38,525 bases of DNA, taken from the NCBI GenBank assembly GCA_021414065.1, contig JAIOPE010000084.1, forward strand, positions 1-38,525, in the 5' to 3' direction. The notes beneath the pieces are model-generated. The model had not been told where the DNA came from. It worked only from the letters and a program-made list of their open reading frames with translations, and made no database searches. Origin of the DNA: Planctomycetota bacterium. Its GTDB lineage: Bacteria > Planctomycetota > JAJSAM01 > JAJVHW01. Both the position numbers and the translations under genes were made by a program. Positions 31,942 through 38,525 of the stretch are shown here, piece after piece; position 1 is the first letter of the stretch, and every line of letters begins with the position of its first letter.

Positions 31942-33758
31942 GCGACGGCTCCGCTCTTGAACTGCAGGTCGAACAGGTCGCGGTAGATCCCGCCCTTTGC
32001 GTGCAGCTCCGCGTGCGAGCCCTCCTCGACGAGGCGCCCGCCGTGCATCACCAGGATGCGGTCGGCCGACACCACGGTCGCGAGCCGGTGCGCGATCACG
32101 AGCGACGTGCGGCCGGCGAGGAGCCGATCCATCGACGCCTGCAGGCGCCGCTCGGTGCCAGGGTCCACCGACGACGTCGCTTCGTCGAGGACGAGGAGGT
32201 CCGGGTCGTGGACGAGAGCGCGCGCGAAGCTGAGAAGCTGACGCTCGCCCATCGACAGGTTCGCGCCGCCCTCGGTGAGCGGCTCGTCGAGGCCCTTCGG
32301 CAGGCGGGCGATGACCTCGTCGGCGCCGACGGTGCGGGCCGCGCGGAGGATGTCGCGGTCGTCCACGTCGTCGGCGAGCGCGCGGAGGTTCTCGCCGACG
32401 GTGCCGGGGAAGAGGTGGATGTCCTGGAGGACGAGACCGATGCGGGCACGCCACGCGCGCTGGGGGAAGGCGCGCAGGTCGCGGCCGTCCACGGTGATCC
32501 GGCCGGACGTCGGGTCGTAGAAGCGCAGGAGCAGGTTCGTGAGCGTCGTCTTCCCGCCGCCCGAGAGGCCCACGAGCGCGACGCGCTCGCCGCGGCGGAT
32601 ACGGAACGTCACGCCGTCCACAGCCCGCGCGCCGCCGTCGTAGACGAACGACACGTCCTCGAACGCGACTTCGTTCCACGTCGCGGGCAGCTCCGCGGCG
32701 GCCGACGGCTTGGGGTCGGGCGTGCGCGACGGCGTGTCGAGCACCGAGAACACGCGGTCGGCCGACGCGAACGCGCGCTGGATTCCGCCCAACTGCTCCG
32801 AGAACTCGGCGAGCGGACGGAAGATGCGGCGCGTGTACTCGACGAACAGCACGAGCGTGCCGACCGTCATCGCGAGTCCGAGGAGGCGCCCGGAGGCGAG
32901 GCAGAGCAGGAACAGGACGGCGAACACCTCGATCGAGTTGAGGAAGCCCCAGAGGCCGTACTCGTAGAACTGGGCGCGGCGCTCGGTCGTCATCTTGTCG
33001 CGGTTGAGGGCGCCGAGGCGATCGAGCGCGCGGCGCTCGTATCCGAACGCCTGGATCACCGGCACGCCCTGGACGTACTCAGAAACATACGCAGTGATCC
33101 GCGCGACCATTGCGCGGACGTTCTTGTAGAGGCCGCGCATCCACCGGAACCACGCGACCGTCCCGATCGCCACCGGCAGCGCGACGCACACCACGGCAAG
33201 CGTCACGCGCCAATCCGTGCTGAACATCACGGCGAGCGCGCCGACGAGCAGCACGAGCGTGCGCAGGACCGAGACCGCGACGTCGGAGAAGAGCGCCTGG
33301 AGGCGCTCGGAATCGGACTCGACGCGCGCGAGCAACCGGCCCGGCGAGTTGCGGTCGAAGAACTCCATCGAGAGGCCGAGCACGTGGTGGAAGACCTCGC
33401 GCTTCAGCCGCGTGACGATCGAGAGGCCCATCTTCGTCAGCACGACGACCTGCAGGTAGTTGGCGAGCGTGCCGACGAGGAACAGACCGGCGTAGAGGGC
33501 GGCGCTGCGGACGATCCCGCTGCGCGACCCGCCGGTCCCGCCGTCCGCCACCGCGAGCCCGATGTCGGTGTCGATCAGGTGCTTCAGCACGAGCGGCCCG
33601 GCGAGGTCGGCCGTGACCGAGACGAGCAGGAGCAGCACGCCGAGCCCGAAGGCCCCGGCGTGCGGTCGGACGAGGGGTACCCCGCGCGCGACGAGCTCGC
33701 GCAGCGTCAGGTTGCGGACGCGCGCGCCGTCGTCGGGGTGGTCGTCCGTCGGGGCCAT
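31938..33758 (-). CDS. ABC exporter half-transporter, canonical Walker B subunit
   Basis: This encodes 606 residues: a six-helix exporter domain followed by an ATPase domain. Walker A is GLSGGGKTT near 399, the signature is LSMGERQ near 501 and Walker B is LLVLDEATSS near 524. The signature departs from LSGGQ, which matches the Asp-for-Glu change in the partner. The pair therefore has one canonical and one degenerate ATP site. The ATG at 33758 has no Shine-Dalgarno sequence; a TACCCT box lies 11 bases upstream. Further in-frame extension to 34307 runs through low-complexity Arg/Pro sequence and is rejected. It is the first gene of a two-gene operon, possibly extended by the WYL gene. Confidence 0.9.
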   Translation of the reverse strand: MAPTDDHPDDGARVRNLTLRELVARGVPLVRPHAGAFGLGVLLLLVSVTADLAGPLVLKHLIDTDIGLAVADGGTGGSRSGIVRSAALYAGLFLVGTLANYLQVVVLTKMGLSIVTRLKREVFHHVLGLSMEFFDRNSPGRLLARVESDSERLQALFSDVAVSVLRTLVLLVGALAVMFSTDWRVTLAVVCVALPVAIGTVAWFRWMRGLYKNVRAMVARITAYVSEYVQGVPVIQAFGYERRALDRLGALNRDKMTTERRAQFYEYGLWGFLNSIEVFAVLFLLCLASGRLLGLAMTVGTLVLFVEYTRRIFRPLAEFSEQLGGIQRAFASADRVFSVLDTPSRTPDPKPSAAAELPATWNEVAFEDVSFVYDGGARAVDGVTFRIRRGERVALVGLSGGGKTTLTNLLLRFYDPTSGRITVDGRDLRAFPQRAWRARIGLVLQDIHLFPGTVGENLRALADDVDDRDILRAARTVGADEVIARLPKGLDEPLTEGGANLSMGERQLLSFARALVHDPDLLVLDEATSSVDPGTERRLQASMDRLLAGRTSLVIAHRLATVVSADRILVMHGGRLVEEGSHAELHAKGGIYRDLFDLQFKSGAVA

Positions 33759-33769
33759 GGAACGGAAGG

Positions 33770-33775
33770 AGGGTA
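33770..33775 (-). promoter_or_regulatory. Candidate -10 box of the ABC exporter operon
   Basis: TACCCT on the minus strand ends 11 bases before the ATG at 33758. This would leave a leader of only a few bases. Confidence 0.35.
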
Positions 33776-34013
33776 ACCCCCGTCGCGGCGGCGTCGGGGT
33801 TCTCGCGGGCGGACGGGCCACCCGCCGCGTCGGGGCTGTCGACGTGCGCGGCGTCGCAGAGTCCGCAGCGCACGGCTCCTGCGATGCTCTCGGACGCGCC
33901 TCGACGCTGCGACCCGAGCGGCGGTGAGGCAGGCGCGCGTGCGCGGCCGAACATGCCCCTCCGCACGCGGATGGGACCTCGACGACGTGCTGTCGCGGCG
34001 CGCGTCGCGGTGC

Positions 34014-34019
34014 TAGCGT
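34014..34019 (+). promoter_or_regulatory. Candidate extended -10 box of the beta-propeller lipoprotein
   Basis: TAGCGT is preceded by TGC, giving the TGN extended -10 form. It lies 84 bases before the TTG start at 34104. Confidence 0.35.
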
Positions 34020-34103
34020 CGGGGAGTGCCGCCACCCGCGGTGCGCGACTGGCCGCGGCCCATGAGCCCGGCCGACGTCGAGGCGGCGGCAGGAGGAGAA
34101 GAG

Positions 34104-35150
34104 TTGATTCCTAAGACCGCCCCGCTTGGCATCGTCCCTGTTTCCGCGTTGTCGGTGCTGTTGCTCGTCGGGCTCGGGACGGGGTGCACGACGAGACGCA
34201 CCGATTGCACCGTACGTGAGATCGAGACACCGGGAGGGCGTGAACCCGTCCAAGTGATCGTGCATGGGCCCACGGGCCAGGCGGTCGTCGGCCTGGGCTC
34301 CTCGCACCCCCGATGGATCTCACTTGACTCAGAGCAACGCCGTTCCGGGGTGCGATCCGGCACAGGCACCGTGGTCTCGTACGCGAGTTCGGGGGAGTCG
34401 TTGATCGAGGTGGGTCTGTTGCGGTTGTCAACCCTGAGGTCTGGCGATCTCCAGGAACAACGAGCCCCCAGTACGAGCCAGTTCCCTCAGATCGCTGGCA
34501 TCGAATGGCTCCTTGAGGTGGCTCCCGAGCACTGGGTTGGCGTCACTAGCGGCGGGACGCTTGCGCTGATTGAGCCCGGTCGCGACGTGTTTGCACGTGT
34601 CTTCGCGGACGTGGGGGCCGGCGTTCGCTCGGTTGCCTTTGACCGATCGTCACGGCAACTGATTGTCCTACGAGGCCCGAACCGGGCAGTTGCGCTCGAT
34701 CCGCTGGATACAGACGCGCCGGTTCGATCCGCGTCGTTGCCGTGCAGCGACATCTACTTCGGAGGCGGTGTCTCTCAGGGGGGCATGTGGATTGGCACGA
34801 ACGACGGTTCGGGGCGAGTTCTCCGGGTTGACCTTGGGACGCTTGAGACGGTCACAGCCCTCACACTGGTCGGTGGCGAGCGCGTGCGCGTAGCGACATC
34901 CGCGTCCGGTGATTGGTTGCTCGCGACTTCGTGTCGGAGGGACGGCGCCGGTGACTGGGCCGTGCATCTGCGCATGGCCAGGGTCACCGGATCGGTTGCG
35001 ACTGTCGTAGACCAGCGCGACATCCGCGCACCGGCGGCTGTCAATTCGTGCGCGGTCACAGACGCAGGACGAGCGTTCGTCGTGTGCGGAAGGGCATTCA
35101 CCTGGTGCCCGCAGATTATCCCCGAACCTAGCGTGAGCGGGGATCCGTAG
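34104..35150 (+). CDS. Predicted beta-propeller lipoprotein
   Basis: This encodes 348 residues. A TTG at 34104 with AGGAGG seven bases upstream gives a short, well-formed lipoprotein signal (LIPKTAPLGI..., hydrophobic core, LGTGC with Cys 28). Starting at the upstream ATG at 34026 would bury the signal behind 26 polar residues. The mature part alternates short strands and turns with WD/NHL-like spacing (VRSVAFDRSSRQLIVLRGP, then RVLRVDLGTLETV, then SASGDWLLATS), suggesting a beta-propeller. No catalytic motif is seen. Base composition is slightly less GC-rich than its neighbours. Envelope location is inferred from the signal; the ligand is unknown. Confidence 0.72.
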   Translation: MIPKTAPLGIVPVSALSVLLLVGLGTGCTTRRTDCTVREIETPGGREPVQVIVHGPTGQAVVGLGSSHPRWISLDSEQRRSGVRSGTGTVVSYASSGESLIEVGLLRLSTLRSGDLQEQRAPSTSQFPQIAGIEWLLEVAPEHWVGVTSGGTLALIEPGRDVFARVFADVGAGVRSVAFDRSSRQLIVLRGPNRAVALDPLDTDAPVRSASLPCSDIYFGGGVSQGGMWIGTNDGSGRVLRVDLGTLETVTALTLVGGERVRVATSASGDWLLATSCRRDGAGDWAVHLRMARVTGSVATVVDQRDIRAPAAVNSCAVTDAGRAFVVCGRAFTWCPQIIPEPSVSGDP

Positions 35151-35347
35151 ATCAACTCCGCGTCACGACGCTGTGCGCGGACCGACGCGGCCGCGGCCGC
35201 ACTCGTCGCCCCCGGGGACGGGGTGAAGTCGCGAACTTCCCGAGGCGCGATCCGGCACCCCGCCGCGGCTGAGCACTTCCGTCGCAGCGCGACGGAGACG
35301 GCGCGCGTCCCCGGCCCGCGCCGTCCCCGGAGGCGCTGATCGGAGCG

Positions 35348-35596
35348 TCACCCCCCAGCGAGTCGGGCGCGCATCCACTCGCGCGCTGCGTGCAGGTTCC
35401 GCTCGACGGTGCGGGACGAAATGCCGAGGCGCGTCGCGATCTCCGGGATCGAGAGGCCGCTCTTGAGTTCCAGGCGGACCAATTCGGCCGCGGTGGGGTC
35501 GAAGCGCGCGAGATCCTCCAGCGCGGCATCGTCGTCGCGCGGATCGACGTCATCGTCTCTCGGATCTGGCGTGCCTGTCGCGATGCGCATCCCCAT
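35348..35596 (-). CDS. Stand-alone sigma-70 region 4 / HTH protein
   Basis: This encodes 82 residues. An acidic N-terminus with a DPRDDD repeat (11-23) leads into ALEDLARFDPTAAELVRLEL and a helix-turn-helix, LSIPEIATRLGISSRTVERN. This matches region 4 of ECF sigma factors of the planctomycete-rich TIGR02999 type (LS-x-x-E-x-A-x-x-L-G-x-S-x-R-T-V). Region 2, which binds the -10 element and core polymerase, is missing, and I do not find it in any frame upstream. It is therefore a fragment or a small region 4-only regulator. The ATG at 35596 has no Shine-Dalgarno sequence but has TACCCT 7 bases upstream. The frame reading on to 36886 is antisense to gdhA and is rejected. Confidence 0.65.
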   Translation of the reverse strand: MGMRIATGTPDPRDDDVDPRDDDAALEDLARFDPTAAELVRLELKSGLSIPEIATRLGISSRTVERNLHAAREWMRARLAGG

Positions 35597-35989
35597 GGCA
35601 TCGAGGGTACAGCGTGGCGATCGGGTGTCTCGGGTCAGTCGGTCGTAGACGCGACGGCCGCCCTTCGCGAGCGACGACGGCCGGCGGTTCTTCGTCGAGC
35701 GGCTCGCTCGGGCACTCCGACCGCGCGACGTGGCGCAACCGGCGCGCTGAGGTCGGCCTCCGCGGCGCGCCGATCTCCCACCCTCGTGACCAACGTCACC
35801 ATCTCCCGGGCGGCGATGTACGATCATCGTCCCGTCGCACTTGCTGGCCGTGCCGAGACATCTCTGAACCATCCGCCCCTTCGAAACCTGGGGCGGTCCC
35901 CGGACCTGCGGGGAACATCCCGACCTGGTCCGCGCGGGACCTCGGGGGCGACATCCGCCCCGCCCGCGTTCTCGAAGGAGATCTGCAAG
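35597..35989. other. gdhA upstream region and structured leader
   Basis: No gene is supported. TACGAT at 35819-35824 is a candidate plus-strand -10. Three consecutive hairpins follow: 35873-35879 with 35890-35896 (7 bp), 35897-35902 with 35909-35914 (6 bp) and 35927-35931 with 35937-35941 (5 bp). The gdhA ribosome binding site (AAGGAG, 35975-35980) comes next. A leader of roughly 160 bases is longer than others in the window and may carry a control element. Confidence 0.4.
35604..35609 (-). promoter_or_regulatory. Candidate -10 box, leaderless start of the region 4 gene
   Basis: TACCCT on the minus strand ends 7 bases before the ATG at 35596, the same geometry as for the HEAT lipoprotein and WYL genes. 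Confidence 0.4.
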
Positions 35990-37249
35990 ATGAGTACCCG
36001 GAGCGTCTATCAGGACGTGCAGAAGCGGTTCCACCGCGCGGCCGATCTCGCGAAGATCGACTCGTCGATGCGGGCGATCCTCGCGTCGAACACGAACGAG
36101 ATCGTCGTCCACTTCCCCGTGCGGATGGACGACGGCCGGATCGAGATGTTCACGGGCTACCGCGTCCAGCACAACGACGCGCGCGGTCCGTTCAAGGGCG
36201 GCCTCCGCTTCCACCCCGAGGTCGAACTCGACGAGGTCCGCTCGCTCGCCGCGTGGATGACGTGGAAGACGGCCGTGGTGGACATCCCCTTCGGCGGCGC
36301 CAAGGGCGGCATCCAGATCGACCCGTCGAAGTACTCGCAAAGCGAGCTCGAGCGCATCACGCGCCGCTTCACGTTCGCCCTCGGCGACAACATCGGCCCC
36401 GACTACGACATCCCCGCGCCGGACGTCAACACGAACGCCCGCGTGATGGCCTGGATCCTCGACACGTACCTGCAGACGCGCGCCCCCGGCGCCCGTCACA
36501 ACTGCACGCACGTTGTCACCGGCAAGCCGGTGGATCTGGGCGGCAGCCTCGGGCGCGACAAGGCCACAGGCCAGGGCGTCGTCTGGACGCTCGAAGCGTG
36601 GGCGAAGGAACGCGGCTTCAACCTCGCGAAGATGACGTTCACGGTCCAGGGCTACGGCAACGTGGGCTCGTGGAGCGCGCGTCTCCTCGCGGGCTACGGC
36701 TCGAAGATGGTCGCCGCCGAGGATCACACGGGCTCGATCGCGAACCCGGCCGGCATCGACTGCGAGGCGCTCGCCGCCTACGTTCGCGTGAAGGGCGGCG
36801 TCGCCGGCTACGAGGGCGCGAAGGCCATCACTCACCTGGAGTTCATGGCGGCGCAGACGGACATCTTCATCCCGGCCGCGCTCCACAACCAGATCACGCT
36901 AGAGACGGCGCTGCTGATCAAGGCGAAGGTCGTCGCCGAGGGCGCGAACGGCCCGACCGACATCGAGGGCGAGGCGATCCTGCTCGAGCGCGGGATCGAC
37001 GTCATCCCCGACGTGCTCTGCAACTCGGGCGGCGTGGCCGTCAGCTTCTTCGAGTGGCTCCAGGGCAAGCACGACCAGATGTGGTCGCTCGAGCAGGTGG
37101 ACGGCGAGCTCCACAAGAAGATCTTCAAGGCCTACGAGGACGTCCGTCTCGTCGCCGAGGAGCTGAAGACCGACCGCCGCATGGCGGCCTACGTGCTCGC
37201 GATCCGGCGCCTGCAGCGCGTCTACGAGCAGCGCGGGATCTTCCCGTAG
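35990..37249 (+). CDS. gdhA: Glutamate dehydrogenase
   Basis: This encodes 419 residues, the usual size of the hexameric enzyme. It interconverts glutamate and 2-oxoglutarate plus ammonia using NAD(P). The substrate site shows PFKGGLRFHP (Lys 69), TWKTAVVDIPFGGAKGG (Lys 93 and catalytic Lys 105) and the DIPAPDVNT loop. The dinucleotide-binding turn is VQGYGNVG near 220. VVAEGANGPTD and CNSGGVAVSFFEW complete the family pattern. Cofactor choice cannot be decided by eye. The ATG at 35990 has AAGGAG nine bases upstream. A strong hairpin follows the stop. The frame extends upstream for 200 codons without coding character. It is probably monocistronic. Confidence 0.95.
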   Translation: MSTRSVYQDVQKRFHRAADLAKIDSSMRAILASNTNEIVVHFPVRMDDGRIEMFTGYRVQHNDARGPFKGGLRFHPEVELDEVRSLAAWMTWKTAVVDIPFGGAKGGIQIDPSKYSQSELERITRRFTFALGDNIGPDYDIPAPDVNTNARVMAWILDTYLQTRAPGARHNCTHVVTGKPVDLGGSLGRDKATGQGVVWTLEAWAKERGFNLAKMTFTVQGYGNVGSWSARLLAGYGSKMVAAEDHTGSIANPAGIDCEALAAYVRVKGGVAGYEGAKAITHLEFMAAQTDIFIPAALHNQITLETALLIKAKVVAEGANGPTDIEGEAILLERGIDVIPDVLCNSGGVAVSFFEWLQGKHDQMWSLEQVDGELHKKIFKAYEDVRLVAEELKTDRRMAAYVLAIRRLQRVYEQRGIFP

Positions 37250-37284
37250 CGCTCAGGACCGCTCAGCGGAGACACGTCGCACCC

Positions 37285-37315
37285 CGGGCCGTCCGCCGCC
37301 AAGGCGGGCGGCCCG
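37285..37315 (+). terminator. Terminator-like hairpin after gdhA
   Basis: A 13-bp stem (37285-37297 with 37303-37315, one G-T pair) has a 5-base loop and begins 36 bp after the gdhA stop. A mildly T-rich stretch follows. It is the strongest terminator candidate in the window. Confidence 0.6.
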
Positions 37316-37391
37316 TTCGATTCCGGTCGTGGGACGCGAACCGAAATCCGTCGGGGCGGTTCTCCAGGGGCCAGGCGATCGATCGACGACG

Positions 37392-37397
37392 TAGCAT
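37392..37397 (+). promoter_or_regulatory. Candidate -10 box of the TPR lipoprotein
   Basis: TAGCAT, identical to the hexamer before the SIR2 gene, lies 39 bases before the ATG at 37437 and upstream of GGAGA. Confidence 0.35.
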
Positions 37398-37436
37398 CGT
37401 CGGCCGACCATCCAGTCCATTCCCGGAGACCTCTCG

Positions 37437-38327
37437 ATGACCGTTCGACCTCGTCTTGTGCTCGTCGTGTCGCTCGCTCTCCTCGCCGCTGCCTGCGGCG
37501 ACGACCAGGCCGCCCGTCAGCGCGAAGCCGAGGCGCGCGACGCGATGAAGGCCGACATCGAGAAGGCGCGCAAGGACCTCGATAAGGCCACGCAGGAGAT
37601 CCAGGCGGCGAAGAAAGACGCGCGCGCGCTCCGCGACGAAGTGACGGCGCTGATGGAGCGTGTGTCGGCGGTGGAGAAGCGGCCGGTTGCGGGCGCAAGC
37701 GCGGCGCCCGCGGCGACGGACACCGGATCTGCAAACGCCGCGAAAGCCATCGACAAGAAGGCGCTCCTCGAGGAGATGAAGTCCCTCCAGGAGAAGGTGT
37801 TCGACGGCACCGCCACCGACGACGAGCAGCAGCGCTTCTGGGAGCTCGCGCGCACGGCGTCGGTCGTGGACGAGATGATGAAGACGCTCGAGGCGAAGGT
37901 GAAGGACCGCCCCGAGGACACGGCGGCACGCATGCAGCTCGCGCAGGCGTACATCGCGAAGCTCCTGTCGATCCCGCAGGGCCCGGAGCAGGGCCTCTGG
38001 AGCAACAAGGCCGTGGCGCAGTGGCAGACGGTGCTGAAGCAGGAGCCCGACAACTGGGACGCGCGCTACTCGGTCGCGTTCAACTGGAGCATGTGGCCGG
38101 ACTTCCTGAACAAGACGCCCGACGCGATCCGCGAGTTCGAGAAGACGCGCGAGGTGCAGGAGCGCCAGACGGCCGACCCGAAGCACGCGCAGACGTACCT
38201 CCAGCTCTCGCGCCTCTACCAGAAGCAGGGCAAGTCGGACAAGGCGAAGGAAGCTCTGAAGTCGGGCCTCGCGCGGCACCCCGACGACGCGGAGCTGAAG
38301 AAGGCGCTGGAGTCGCTCGCGGACTGA
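37437..38327 (+). CDS. Coiled-coil and TPR lipoprotein
   Basis: This encodes 296 residues. A clear lipoprotein signal (MTVRPR, hydrophobic core, LAAAC with Cys 20) is followed by a charged coiled coil at about 24-80 with heptad-like Ala/Leu/Val spacing. An Ala-rich linker comes next. The C-terminal part has TPR-like helical pairs (DTAARMQLAQAYIAKLL, then DNWDARYSVAFNW, then AQTYLQLSRLYQKQGKSDKAKEALKSGLARHP). It is probably exported and lipid-anchored, serving in protein-protein contacts in the envelope. The exact function is unknown. GGAGA lies upstream of the ATG. It follows the gdhA terminator, so it is a separate unit. Confidence 0.85.
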   Translation: MTVRPRLVLVVSLALLAAACGDDQAARQREAEARDAMKADIEKARKDLDKATQEIQAAKKDARALRDEVTALMERVSAVEKRPVAGASAAPAATDTGSANAAKAIDKKALLEEMKSLQEKVFDGTATDDEQQRFWELARTASVVDEMMKTLEAKVKDRPEDTAARMQLAQAYIAKLLSIPQGPEQGLWSNKAVAQWQTVLKQEPDNWDARYSVAFNWSMWPDFLNKTPDAIREFEKTREVQERQTADPKHAQTYLQLSRLYQKQGKSDKAKEALKSGLARHPDDAELKKALESLAD

Positions 38328-38350
38328 ACGGGGGGCGGGCGGCGTTCGCT

Positions 38351-38368
38351 CGTTCGTTCGTTCGTTCG
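38351..38368. repeat. Short CGTT tetranucleotide repeat
   Basis: Four and a half CGTT units lie just after the TPR lipoprotein stop (38327), preceded by two imperfect units. It is not inside a gene, so slippage would not switch a reading frame. Confidence 0.7.
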
Positions 38369-38464
38369 GAGTCCCGGCTTCAGCCGCACCGCTGTCCGGT
38401 TAGTGACTCGGATCCTCCGGCTTCAGGTCGATGAACTCTCGGGGGCTGTTCCCCGGAGGTGCCC

Positions 38465-38525
38465 ATGGCCCGGAAGCATGTCGACCTGATGGCTGCGATG
38501 CTGCTCCTTCAGCGCCACCTGACCT
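38465..38525 (+). CDS. Start of an unidentified gene, cut by the window edge
   Basis: The first 20 codons (MARKHVDLMAAMLLLQRHLT) are visible. The ATG follows GGAGGT at a suitable distance, which supports a real start. The visible part looks like a basic tip followed by an amphipathic helix. Too little is present to name a family. Confidence 0.45.
   Translation, partial: MARKHVDLMAAMLLLQRHLT

Larger units (their letters stand above)
33759..34103. other. Divergent intergenic region
   Basis: No gene is supported. It holds the candidate -10 boxes of the ABC operon (33770-33775, minus) and of the beta-propeller lipoprotein (34014-34019, plus). The middle is very GC-rich, without a structure I would defend. 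Confidence 0.45.

Noticed and set aside
38351..38368. CGTT repeat as a phase-variation tract
   Set aside because: Only about four units, outside any coding frame and not between recognisable promoter elements.
1..38525. CRISPR array, insertion sequence or integrase
   Set aside because: No spaced direct repeats, transposase motifs or tyrosine/serine recombinase motifs were found in any frame.

Overview
The window is a high-GC bacterial chromosome segment, roughly two thirds or more G+C by eye. HEAT-repeat, beta-propeller and TPR lipoproteins, a WYL regulator, a GlnRS with a YqeY-type tail and short GC-rich -10 boxes suggest a planctomycete-like organism. No phylogenetic marker here settles this, and myxobacterial or acidobacterial relatives remain possible.

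Left part (1 to about 23.8 kb): an accessory defence island. On the minus strand, reading from 14486 down to 1203, lies a class 1 DISARM operon in its usual order: drmD (SNF2 helicase), drmMI (adenine methyltransferase), drmA (helicase), drmB (DUF1998) and drmC (phospholipase D fold). drmMI is interrupted. A 467-bp internal piece (9481-9947) is inverted in place. Flipping it back on paper restores one in-frame protein of about 1335 residues, with both junctions falling in conserved methyltransferase sequence. As the sequence stands, the methyltransferase is split upstream of its SAM-binding motif. A small gene of unknown function (376-726) lies beyond drmC.

Divergent from DISARM, on the plus strand, is a DUF262-DUF1524 (GmrSD-like) gene. 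It is followed by what looks like one operon (16707-23553): a 1195-residue SIR2 protein, a small protein with a caspase-like His/Cys dyad, a relic of a second SIR2 gene's 3' end, a HEPN-like protein, a membrane-anchored HEPN/DUF4145-like protein and a zinc-ribbon DUF4145 protein. I do not recognise this combination as a named system; it is the best candidate here for an undescribed defence operon. The island appears to end at 23765-23815, where only the 3' half of a tRNA-Arg(CCT) gene is present, as expected of an attachment-site scar. The intact tRNA would then lie to the left of the window.

Right part (23.9-38.5 kb): ordinary chromosomal genes. These are a HEAT-repeat lipoprotein, glutaminyl-tRNA synthetase, a WYL regulator, a two-gene heterodimeric ABC exporter, a beta-propeller lipoprotein, a stand-alone sigma region 4 protein, glutamate dehydrogenase, a coiled-coil/TPR lipoprotein and the start of an unidentified gene at the right edge. 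Several transcription units share a TA(G/C)NNT -10-like box. In some it sits only 6-7 nt before the start codon, suggesting leaderless mRNAs.
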